From: Candidatus Alistipes excrementipullorum
GTDB taxonomy: Bacteria; Bacteroidota; Bacteroidia; Bacteroidales; Rikenellaceae
Assembly (NCBI GenBank): GCA_019113665.1
Contig: DXGW01000076.1
Coordinates: forward strand, 1-5,829
DNA: 5,829 bases
Direction: 5' to 3'
Made by a program: the position numbers and the translations under genes
Part shown: piece by piece, positions 1-5,194 of the stretch
Layout of the letters: every line of letters begins with the position of its first letter
Numbering within the stretch: the stretch's first letter is position 1
Notes under the pieces: generated by a model
What the model saw: the letters and a program-made list of their open reading frames with translations, nothing else
What the model was told of the DNA's origin: nothing
Database searches by the model: none

Positions 1-118
1 CCCGCATGATAACGAGCTCGCCGCCCTCTTTTTTCGTCTTCTCTATCAGACGTTTGCGTGCGAGCAGTATCCCTACGTTTATTTTTTCCTGCATCTGTTT
101 TATTTCAATTTCACTCAT
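1..118 (-). CDS. Small protein partner of zeta-like kinase, partial (possible antitoxin)
   Basis: This reading frame opens with ATG at 118 and is still open at the left edge, giving the first 39 residues. They are charged and probably helical, starting MSEIEIKQMQEKINVG and continuing with a basic RKRLIEKTKKEGGE stretch before a hydrophobic LVIM that looks like the start of a strand. The start codon overlaps the last 8 nt of the upstream kinase gene (ATGAGTGA, where the kinase stop is the TGA), so the two are almost certainly co-transcribed and translationally coupled. I do not recognise a named family. The small, charged N-terminus and tight coupling to a zeta-like kinase suggest a cognate antitoxin or accessory protein; that is inference from context. 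The C-terminus, which would settle it, is outside the window. Confidence 0.6.
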   Translation of the reverse strand, partial: MSEIEIKQMQEKINVGILLARKRLIEKTKKEGGELVIMR

Positions 119-686
119 AGCCTTTAATAGTTTGGTAAGATAACGGGTCGATTATCTCTGTTGTTGTGTTCAGCCCTCCCGAAGCCACGATGCGGATTTT
201 CATATCGGCGGAGCTGTTGTCGTAAATGACCCAGTAGTTGCAAATCGGGGTGTACAGAGCCATCAGGTTCCTTATGCCGCTGAAATATCTGCGGCGGATA
301 GTATCCGACGGAATGTTGTGTCCGCCCTCGTTCACTCGTGTCGCCACGCGTTCGATAGCCTGTTCGGGGGTCGGCAGCCAGAAAAAGAGCAACGACACGA
401 AATAGCCCTTGCTTTGTGCCTGTTCTATGAATTTCACGTATGAGCGCGATGCCAGAGTAGTCTCGAAAGCGAAATCCTCGTCCATCGACAACAGGTCGTA
501 CATGCGTTGCAGCATGAGGCGTCCGGCATCTATGGCTACGCTTTCGGGATTGAACGGTGACAGTCCTTTCGCGATCTCATCGGCGTTCACGAACTCCCTG
601 CAGTCGAGCATCTCCGGCAGAATGGAGTACGATGCAGTTGTCTTGCCTGCACCGTTGCAACCGGCTATGATGAACAACTTGGGCAT
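111..686 (-). CDS. Zeta-toxin-like P-loop kinase (191 aa)
   Basis: The protein begins MPKLFIIAG and has a Walker A motif GCNGAGKTT at residues 9-17. NAD at 34-36 is in the place of the catalytic Asp region of zeta toxins, FETTLASR at 74-81 matches the conserved Glu-Thr-Thr segment, and an Arg-rich lid with GGHNIP precedes RRRYFSGIRNL. This is the pattern of zeta/PezT-type kinases, which phosphorylate UDP-activated amino sugars, but many chromosomal relatives are only annotated as AAA ATPases and the true substrate is unknown. The frame is open further upstream, to an ATG at 755, but a strong Bacteroidota promoter lies at 706-737, inside that extension. The start at 686 sits directly before the first beta strand of the fold and is preferred. 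The stop overlaps the following small gene. The toxin-first order differs from epsilon-zeta, where the antitoxin comes first. Confidence 0.85.
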   Translation of the reverse strand: MPKLFIIAGCNGAGKTTASYSILPEMLDCREFVNADEIAKGLSPFNPESVAIDAGRLMLQRMYDLLSMDEDFAFETTLASRSYVKFIEQAQSKGYFVSLLFFWLPTPEQAIERVATRVNEGGHNIPSDTIRRRYFSGIRNLMALYTPICNYWVIYDNSSADMKIRIVASGGLNTTTEIIDPLSYQTIKGYE

Positions 687-705
687 ATCAATACCATTAG
701 CAGGG

Positions 706-737
706 CAAAGATAAGCATTTTTATTCATTAGTGCAAA
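706..737 (-). promoter_or_regulatory. Promoter of the zeta-like kinase operon
   Basis: Read on the minus strand, a perfect Bacteroidota -7 box TATCTTTG (713 to 706) is preceded by TTTG (737 to 734) with a 20-bp spacer, the spacing usual for this promoter class. Transcription should begin near 699, leaving a leader of only about 13 nt before the ATG at 686. This promoter lies downstream of the alternative ATGs at 755 and 728 and so decides the kinase start. Confidence 0.7.
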
Positions 738-767
738 AAAGTTCTTTAATCGCACACCTGCACTAAT
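727..767. repeat. Perfect 9-bp inverted repeat, candidate operator
   Basis: ATTAGTGCA (727-735) and its exact reverse complement TGCACTAAT (759-767) are separated by 23 bp, so the half-sites are 32 bp centre to centre, about three helical turns. The left half-site overlaps the -33 element of the kinase promoter. The spacing places both arms on the same face of the helix, as expected for a dimeric repressor or looped pair of sites. It could instead be a hairpin at the 3' end of the AraC gene transcript, but no T-tract follows on that strand. Confidence 0.45.
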
Positions 768-805
768 TGTGCCTCATGGCTGCGGTTGTCGCCCTGTTTA
801 TGTTG

Positions 806-1672
806 CTAAAGGTGTTGCAAGTCGCTTTTCAGCCGGAATCTCATCGGCGAAAGGCCTGTTTTGCGCAGGAAGAACTTGCCGAAAACCGACTGGTCCGAAA
901 ATCCGAGGGTGTCGGCTATCTTGTTGATGTCCATGTCGGTGTTTTCGAGCAGTCGTTTCGCTTCGATGCTCAGCAGTTCAGAAAGGTGGAACCTGACTGT
1001 ATGTCCGCTCGTGGCCTTGACTATCCGTGACAGATACGTGGTCGATATGTTGAGCCGGTCGGCGTAGAACGCAATGTCGTGGTGTGACCGGTAATGGTCG
1101 ACGGCCAGTTTCTTGAAGTTGCGGAACAGTTCCGTCGAGCGTTTTATGTAACACGATGCGGTGCCTGGGCTGCATCGGTGTATCATATCCGAAATCTGCA
1201 GCAGCATGAAACTGCACAGGTGTACTCTGGCTCCGTTGCCGTAACGGTCCGTATCTTGCAGCCGGTCGGAGAACAGTCTCATGGTTAGGCACAGGTATTC
1301 GTAATCTTCGGCGGCAAGATGCGATATTGCTACTCCGTACCTTGCCGTGAATCTTGGCAGCTGGCCGTATATGGATTGTCCGGCCGGCAGTGCGTCGAAA
1401 TAGTCGGGGCGCATGTATATGCATGTCATCGAGAAATCGCGTCCCGACGGTACGACGGAGCACTCCATGCTCGGTGTCATGATGACCAGATCGCGTGACC
1501 CGATGTTGTGCGTATGGTCGGACGCAGAGAGTGTCGCTGTTCCGTTTGTAACCAGAACAATATAGAATCCATTTTTCATTAGGAATTGTTCCTGATGGTC
1601 GAACGGTCCCTGTACGATGTGTCTGTACAGCTTGTTGCCGCTGGACGGCTTCCCGAGATCGTAAATTTTCAT
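806..1672 (-). CDS. AraC-family transcriptional regulator (288 aa)
   Basis: The C-terminal third carries the two helix-turn-helix units of AraC/XylS proteins. The first is near residues 199-218 (IAFYADRLNISTTYLSRIVK) and the second near 249-280, with the hallmark sequence IADTLGFSDQSVFGKFF followed by KKTG-like RKTGLSPMRFR. Residues 1-130 look like the beta-rich, cupin-like sensing domain common in Bacteroidota AraC regulators; a middle helical region links the two. About 290 residues is normal for the class. The frame is open upstream to 2005, but that extension is antisense to the next gene, so the ATG at 1672 is chosen: the sequence from MKIYDLG onward has family character and a promoter lies just upstream. 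The effector is unknown. It is transcribed divergently from the membrane-kinase gene, which is therefore a possible target. Confidence 0.9.
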   Translation of the reverse strand: MKIYDLGKPSSGNKLYRHIVQGPFDHQEQFLMKNGFYIVLVTNGTATLSASDHTHNIGSRDLVIMTPSMECSVVPSGRDFSMTCIYMRPDYFDALPAGQSIYGQLPRFTARYGVAISHLAAEDYEYLCLTMRLFSDRLQDTDRYGNGARVHLCSFMLLQISDMIHRCSPGTASCYIKRSTELFRNFKKLAVDHYRSHHDIAFYADRLNISTTYLSRIVKATSGHTVRFHLSELLSIEAKRLLENTDMDINKIADTLGFSDQSVFGKFFLRKTGLSPMRFRLKSDLQHL

Positions 1673-1691
1673 GGCGGGCGGTTTGATTCGG

Positions 1692-1724
1692 CAAAAGTAA
1701 TATTTTTGTTTCGTTTTCGACGAA
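1692..1724 (-). promoter_or_regulatory. Promoter of the AraC-family gene
   Basis: On the minus strand TACTTTTG (1699 to 1692) fits the Bacteroidota -7 consensus TAnnTTTG. The -33 region has only a weak match, TTCG at 1724-1721, with a 21-bp spacer. Transcription would begin near 1685, giving a leader of about 13 nt before the ATG at 1672. Confidence 0.5.
1701..1708 (+). promoter_or_regulatory. Possible -7 box for the membrane-kinase gene
   Basis: TATTTTTG matches TAnnTTTG on the plus strand and lies one base from the opposing -7 box of the AraC gene. The nearest TTTG upstream (1682-1685) is only 15 bp away, shorter than the usual 19-21, so the assignment is weak. Initiation here would start near 1715, about 65 nt before the ATG at 1782. 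Confidence 0.3.
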
Positions 1725-1781
1725 TAACGGTTCTTTATACTGGCCCTGGGTATAGCTCTCGAGGTTAAGGCCAATGCCGCC

Positions 1782-2660
1782 ATGATGTCGGGAGAATACT
1801 TCGTGAGGGCCATATCGCGGCGCTTCCGCAAGGAGTTCGGATACGTAAAGCTCGGGTTCGACATAACCTTGCTTTGCATTGCGTGCCTGCTCTCTCTGAT
1901 CTTCATGTCAGGGATATACGGCGTGCGTGAAGGTACGGTTGTGGCGGCCCTTCTCGTCGGTCCGATCGTGCACTTCGTTACGCCGTGGTACCGGTTCTTC
2001 GACAAATGGATCGGTGACGGCGACGTTCATGCCGCAGCCAAGCCTCGTACTGCAAACCATATAGTGGTGACCATAGCGCGTGAATATGGCAGCGGCGGCC
2101 ACATTCTCGGCGAGATGCTTGCGAAGGAACTCGGTATAAAGTTCTATGACCGTGAGTTTATCTCGATGGCTGCACGTGAAAGCGGCATGGACGAGCAGTT
2201 CATTATTAAAAACGAACAGTCGATACCTTCATTCTGGCTGAAGTGCATACTCGACGGCAACGGTTCGCTTGAGCGTAGCCTTTCGTCGGACGACGTGCTT
2301 TTCGTTGCCGAGAGCCGTATCATACAGGAACTGGCCGAACGCGAGTCGTGTGTCATCATAGGGCGCTGCGCCGATTTTGTGTTGAATGACAGCGACCGGG
2401 TCATCAAGGTGTTCTGCTATTCGGATATGGAGCATGAGGTTGCACGATGCGTCGGAGAGTACGGCGTATCGCCGGATATTGCCGAGTCCGAGATCCGCCG
2501 TGTCAACCGCAACCGCATAGTCCATTACGAGTATTATACCGGCATGAAGTGGGGCGATCCGCACCATTACAACCTGATGATCAATACCGGCAGCATCGAT
2601 CTGAAAACAGCCTGCCGCCTCATTGCCGACCTGTACGGGAACATGCGTCGTGAAGCATAG
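1782..2660 (+). CDS. Truncated YczE/DUF6198-like membrane domain fused to cytidylate-kinase-like domain (292 aa)
   Basis: Residues 1-75 resemble the C-terminal half of YczE/YitT-type integral membrane proteins (DUF6198 group): two hydrophobic segments near 26-46 and 52-70, with the family signature GVREGTVVAALLVG at 47-60. After a short linker, residues 93-292 form a cytidylate-kinase-like P-loop domain. Its phosphate loop REYGSGGHILG (100-110) lacks the Walker A lysine, as is usual for this Cytidylate_kin2-type group; IIGRCADFVL, the Arg-rich RRVNRNR and MKWGDPHHYNLMINTG are also typical. A role in nucleotide phosphorylation is plausible but unproven. The in-frame codons 1731-1781, before the first ATG, still read as family-like membrane sequence (ILALGIALEVKANAA) after a stop at 1725-1727, so the N-terminal half of the membrane domain seems to be lost. 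No GTG or TTG start is available there. It may be a degraded gene or a working membrane-tethered kinase. Confidence 0.8.
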   Translation: MMSGEYFVRAISRRFRKEFGYVKLGFDITLLCIACLLSLIFMSGIYGVREGTVVAALLVGPIVHFVTPWYRFFDKWIGDGDVHAAAKPRTANHIVVTIAREYGSGGHILGEMLAKELGIKFYDREFISMAARESGMDEQFIIKNEQSIPSFWLKCILDGNGSLERSLSSDDVLFVAESRIIQELAERESCVIIGRCADFVLNDSDRVIKVFCYSDMEHEVARCVGEYGVSPDIAESEIRRVNRNRIVHYEYYTGMKWGDPHHYNLMINTGSIDLKTACRLIADLYGNMRREA

Positions 2661-2694
2661 CGCCGCAGGGGCATATTTCGGTGCCGTCTGCAAT

Positions 2695-2728
2695 AAAAAA
2701 CCGCAACCTGTAAAGGCTGCGGTTTTTT
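2695..2728. terminator. Bidirectional intrinsic terminator
   Basis: A nine-position stem with one A-C mismatch (CCGCAACCT, 2701-2709, with AGGCTGCGG, 2714-2722) and a GTAA loop is flanked by six A and six T. Read on the plus strand it ends the membrane-kinase gene 35 nt after its stop; read on the minus strand it ends the GGGtGRT gene 18 nt after its stop. The flanking A and T runs can extend the stem. Confidence 0.9.
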
Positions 2729-2745
2729 ATGCGGTATCAGACCGA

Positions 2746-3750
2746 CTATTTGTTCATGGCCTGCTGAACTGCAACGGCAATGGCTACCGTAGCACCTACC
2801 ATCGGGTTGTTACCCATTCCGAGGAATCCCATCATCTCGACGTGAGCCGGAACCGACGAAGAACCTGCGAACTGAGCATCGGAGTGCATACGTCCCATCG
2901 TATCGGTCATACCGTACGAAGCCGGACCTGCAGCCATGTTGTCGGGGTGAAGCGTACGTCCCGTACCGCCGCCCGAGGCTACCGAGAAGTAGGGCTTGCC
3001 GGCGAGGACACGCTCCTTCTTGTACGTACCTGCAACGGGGTGCTGGAAGCGGGTCGGGTTCGTCGAGTTACCGGTGATCGATACGTCGACGTCCTCTTTC
3101 CACATGATTGCAACGCCTTCGCGAACATCGTCGGCGCCGTAGCAGCGAACCTTCGAGCGGAGACCGGTCGAGTAGGGTATCGTCTCTACTTCCTTCACCT
3201 CACCCGTGTAGTAGTCGAACTCGGTGCGGACATAGGTGAAACCGTTGATACGCGATATGATCTTGGCAGCGTCCTTGCCCAGACCGTTGAGGATAACTCG
3301 CAGCGGGGTGGTACGTACCTTGTTTGCCATTTCGGCGATCTTGATGGCGCCTTCGGCAGCGGCGAACGACTCGTGGCCGGCCAGGAAGGCGAAGCACTTG
3401 GTCTCCTCGCGGAGCAGACGGGCTGCGAGGTTACCGTGTCCGAGACCTACCTTGCGGTCGTCGGCAACCGATCCGGGGATACAGAAAGCCTGCAGACCCT
3501 CGCCGATAGCCTCGGCTGCGTCGGCAGCGTTCTTGCAACCCTTCTTGATTGCGATAGCAGCACCTACGACATATGCCCATTTGGCATTTTCGAAGCAGAT
3601 GGGCTGTGTCTCCTCGCACATCTTGTAAGGATCGATTCCCTTTTCGGCGCATACGGCCTTGGCTTCTTCCACACCGTTGATACCATATTGTGCAAGCACG
3701 GCATTGATTTTATCTATGCGGCGCTCGTAGCTTTCAAACAAACTTGCCAT
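2746..3750 (-). CDS. GGGtGRT family protein (334 aa)
   Basis: The signature that names this family is present in full, GGGTGRT at residues 260-266 within FSVASGGGTGRTLHPDNMA. The protein begins MASLFESYERRIDKIN, is full length and intact, and has no signal peptide. A Gly/Ala-rich C-terminus (about 305-331) is hydrophobic but reads more as a buried core than as a membrane anchor. Seven cysteines (34, 45, 52, 72, 90, 119, 203) are spread through the N-terminal two thirds. To my knowledge the biochemical function of the family is unassigned. The gene lies 37 nt downstream of an iron-sulfur scaffold-like gene in the same direction and shares its promoter, so a role with that protein in cluster assembly or in an Fe-S-dependent process is inferred from context only. 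Its strand ends at a shared terminator at 2695-2728. Confidence 0.92.
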   Translation of the reverse strand: MASLFESYERRIDKINAVLAQYGINGVEEAKAVCAEKGIDPYKMCEETQPICFENAKWAYVVGAAIAIKKGCKNAADAAEAIGEGLQAFCIPGSVADDRKVGLGHGNLAARLLREETKCFAFLAGHESFAAAEGAIKIAEMANKVRTTPLRVILNGLGKDAAKIISRINGFTYVRTEFDYYTGEVKEVETIPYSTGLRSKVRCYGADDVREGVAIMWKEDVDVSITGNSTNPTRFQHPVAGTYKKERVLAGKPYFSVASGGGTGRTLHPDNMAAGPASYGMTDTMGRMHSDAQFAGSSSVPAHVEMMGFLGMGNNPMVGATVAIAVAVQQAMNK

Positions 3751-3787
3751 AATTTCAAAGATTATTTATTCGGTTTGACAATGTGGA

Positions 3788-4480
3788 TTACTCTTTACGC
3801 GGGTCGATGTACTTGACTGCATCGTCGAAGCGGCCATAGTGGCCTTTTGCCTTCTCGATTGCCTCGTTGGCGTCTACGCCCTTTCTTACCATCTCCATTA
3901 CCTTTCCGAGGTGAACGAACTCGTAACCGATGACCTCGTCATTTGCATCGAGAGCCATGCGGGTGCAGTAACCCTCGGCCATTTCGAGATAGCGGGTGCC
4001 TTTGGCCAGCGTACCGAACATCGTGCCGACCTGCGAGCGGAGACCCTTTCCGAGGTCCTCGAGCGAGGCGCCGATAACCAGACCGCCTTCCGAGAAGGCC
4101 GACTGTGTACGTCCGTATACGATCTGCTTGAAGAGCTCACGCATTGCAGTGTTGATGGCGTCGCAAACCAGGTCGGTGTTCAGGGCTTCGAGAATGGTCT
4201 TGCCCGGCAGGATTTCCGAAGCCATGGCGGCCGAATGGGTCATACCCGAGCAGCCGATGGTCTCGACCAGTGCTTCCTGAATGATACCGTCCTTGACGTT
4301 GAGCGTAAGTTTGCAGGCTCCCTGCTGGGGGGCGCACCAACCTATACCGTGAGTAAGGCCCGAAATATCCTTAATCTCTTTTGCGCGAACCCACTTGCCC
4401 TCCTCCGGAATGGGAGCGCACTCGTGATTTGCACCTTTCTTTACGCAGCACATCTGCTGCACTTCATGAGAGTAAATCAT
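3788..4480 (-). CDS. IscU/NifU-like iron-sulfur cluster assembly scaffold protein (230 aa)
   Basis: The core resembles the IscU/NifU N-terminal fold. GCSGMTHSAAMASEILPGKTI (from residue 76) corresponds to the IscU segment carrying its second cluster-ligand Cys, and DLVCDAINTAMREL (from 103) to the segment carrying its third. Cys77 and Cys106 are therefore likely ligands, with Cys49 or Cys56 in GWCAPQQGACKL the probable third. Further cysteines are at 11, 12, 21 and 172. At 230 residues it is longer than IscU (about 128), with an N-terminal Cys-containing extension and a long C-terminal portion that includes GYCTRMALDANDEVIGYEFVHLGK. The alignment to IscU is by eye. It is cytosolic. The ATG at 4480 is preceded by an A-rich leader, typical of Bacteroidota starts. 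It is the first gene of a two-gene operon with the GGGtGRT protein, a pairing I recognise as recurrent. Confidence 0.88.
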   Translation of the reverse strand: MIYSHEVQQMCCVKKGANHECAPIPEEGKWVRAKEIKDISGLTHGIGWCAPQQGACKLTLNVKDGIIQEALVETIGCSGMTHSAAMASEILPGKTILEALNTDLVCDAINTAMRELFKQIVYGRTQSAFSEGGLVIGASLEDLGKGLRSQVGTMFGTLAKGTRYLEMAEGYCTRMALDANDEVIGYEFVHLGKVMEMVRKGVDANEAIEKAKGHYGRFDDAVKYIDPRKE

Positions 4481-4530
4481 AGTTTAATTTTTTAAGCCGT
4501 TATTTGTTATGCCTGATTATTCGGTTCTGT

Positions 4531-4547
4531 CGCAATGCGTAATTGCG
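4531..4547. repeat. Short inverted repeat at the predicted transcription start
   Basis: CGCAAT (4531-4536) and ATTGCG (4542-4547) form a perfect 6-bp inverted repeat with a 5-bp spacer. It covers the predicted start of the scaffold operon transcript, so it could be an operator or a small 5' hairpin. A repeat this short can easily occur by chance. Confidence 0.25.
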
Positions 4548-4550
4548 TCG

Positions 4551-4579
4551 CAAAGATACAAAAAAATGCGGATATCAAA
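4551..4579 (-). promoter_or_regulatory. Promoter of the scaffold-GGGtGRT operon
   Basis: On the minus strand TATCTTTG (4558 to 4551) is a perfect Bacteroidota -7 box. A TTTG at 4579-4576 could be the -33 element, but the spacer is 17 bp, slightly short. Transcription should start near 4544, giving a leader of about 64 nt that ends in A/T-rich sequence before the ATG at 4480. There is no comparable promoter between the two genes. Confidence 0.6.
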
Positions 4580-4649
4580 TATAGGCGGAATACCTCTTTT
4601 TTGACGAATTTCACCAAACATTCTTTGCGGCCTCCGATGTGTAAGACAA

Positions 4650-4683
4650 CGCATGACTGTTTTTGCACGGTTGCAGGCATGCG
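4650..4683 (-). terminator. Imperfect hairpin downstream of the GtrA gene, weak terminator candidate
   Basis: CGCATGACTG (4650-4659) and CAGGCATGCG (4674-4683) pair over ten positions with one mismatch around a 14-nt loop, and A4649 with T4684 extends the stem. On the minus strand it begins 26 nt past the GtrA stop, the right place for a terminator, but what follows is TTGTCTT rather than a clean T-tract. Apart from this hairpin and the scaffold promoter, I see no gene in 4481-4708. Confidence 0.25.
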
Positions 4684-4708
4684 TCACATGGCGTTCTCGG
4701 CCTTCGCG

Positions 4709-5194
4709 TTAGCGTTCCGCGTTGCGGAAGGTGAAATATTTTGCGGCGAGGAAACTGTAAACTGTCGATATGACCGTCGTGATGAGTTTCGAGGGTGTGG
4801 CCCATATTCCGCAGCTTTCGACAAGCACTTTCATGCAGACATAGTTGAGTATTATCGAGCCGACAACCGTCAGGGCGTACCTTGCAAGCTGGGCGTTACG
4901 TGCAACGGGCGAACGCCTGAAAGCCACGTTGCGGTTGAGCCAGAATCCGGTGAAAAACGTAATGGGAAATACCAGAACCAGTGCCGCAATATGGGGCGAA
5001 ACCACGACTATGCCCAGGTCGATGTAACGCTTGCATATGATGAAGTGGTATATGATGAAATACCACACCGAGTCGAGGATCATGTTCGATCCGCCGCATA
5101 CGCCGTATCTGAATATTTGGCGCGGTATGACTGCGGCAATGGGGCGTATGTACAGCGCGTCGATCGCTTTGGTTATGATCTCCGACGGGCGCAT
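4709..5194 (-). CDS. GtrA-family membrane protein (161 aa)
   Basis: Four hydrophobic segments near residues 28-54, 62-86, 104-126 and 134-153, with a charged WLNRNVAFRR loop after the second, and the C-terminal family hallmark AAKYFTFRN identify a GtrA-like protein. Members of this family are thought to help move polyprenyl-linked sugars across the inner membrane for surface polysaccharide or teichoic acid glycosylation; the substrate here is unknown, and no glycosyltransferase is visible in the window. The frame also has an ATG at 5218, but the ATG at 5194 shares its A with the upstream gene's stop (TAATG), a classic translational coupling arrangement that avoids a 25-nt overlap, so I prefer it. 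Length is normal for the family. Confidence 0.88.
   Translation of the reverse strand: MRPSEIITKAIDALYIRPIAAVIPRQIFRYGVCGGSNMILDSVWYFIIYHFIICKRYIDLGIVVVSPHIAALVLVFPITFFTGFWLNRNVAFRRSPVARNAQLARYALTVVGSIILNYVCMKVLVESCGIWATPSKLITTVISTVYSFLAAKYFTFRNAER

Noticed and set aside
687..755. Upstream extension of the zeta-like kinase by 23 residues
   Set aside because: The promoter boxes at 706-737 lie inside it, and the kinase fold starts at MPKLFIIAG, so the extra residues are unlikely to be translated.
1673..2005. Upstream extension of the AraC-family protein by 111 residues
   Set aside because: It would run antisense through the membrane-kinase gene, has no similarity to AraC proteins, and lies mostly upstream of a promoter matching the start at 1672.
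3756..3781. Possible internal promoter before the GGGtGRT gene (TAATCTTTG)
   Set aside because: The box has one base too many between TA and TTTG, and the only upstream TTG is 14 bp away. Co-transcription with the scaffold gene over the 37-nt gap is more likely.
2623..3816. Long plus-strand open frame of about 397 codons
   Set aside because: It lies antisense to the GGGtGRT gene, overlaps the kinase 3' end and runs through the terminator at 2695-2728. Its translation has no recognisable domain. The opening is a by-product of the codon bias of the gene opposite.
3839..4495. Plus-strand open frame of about 218 codons
   Set aside because: It is antisense to the iron-sulfur scaffold gene, whose minus-strand product has clear family motifs.
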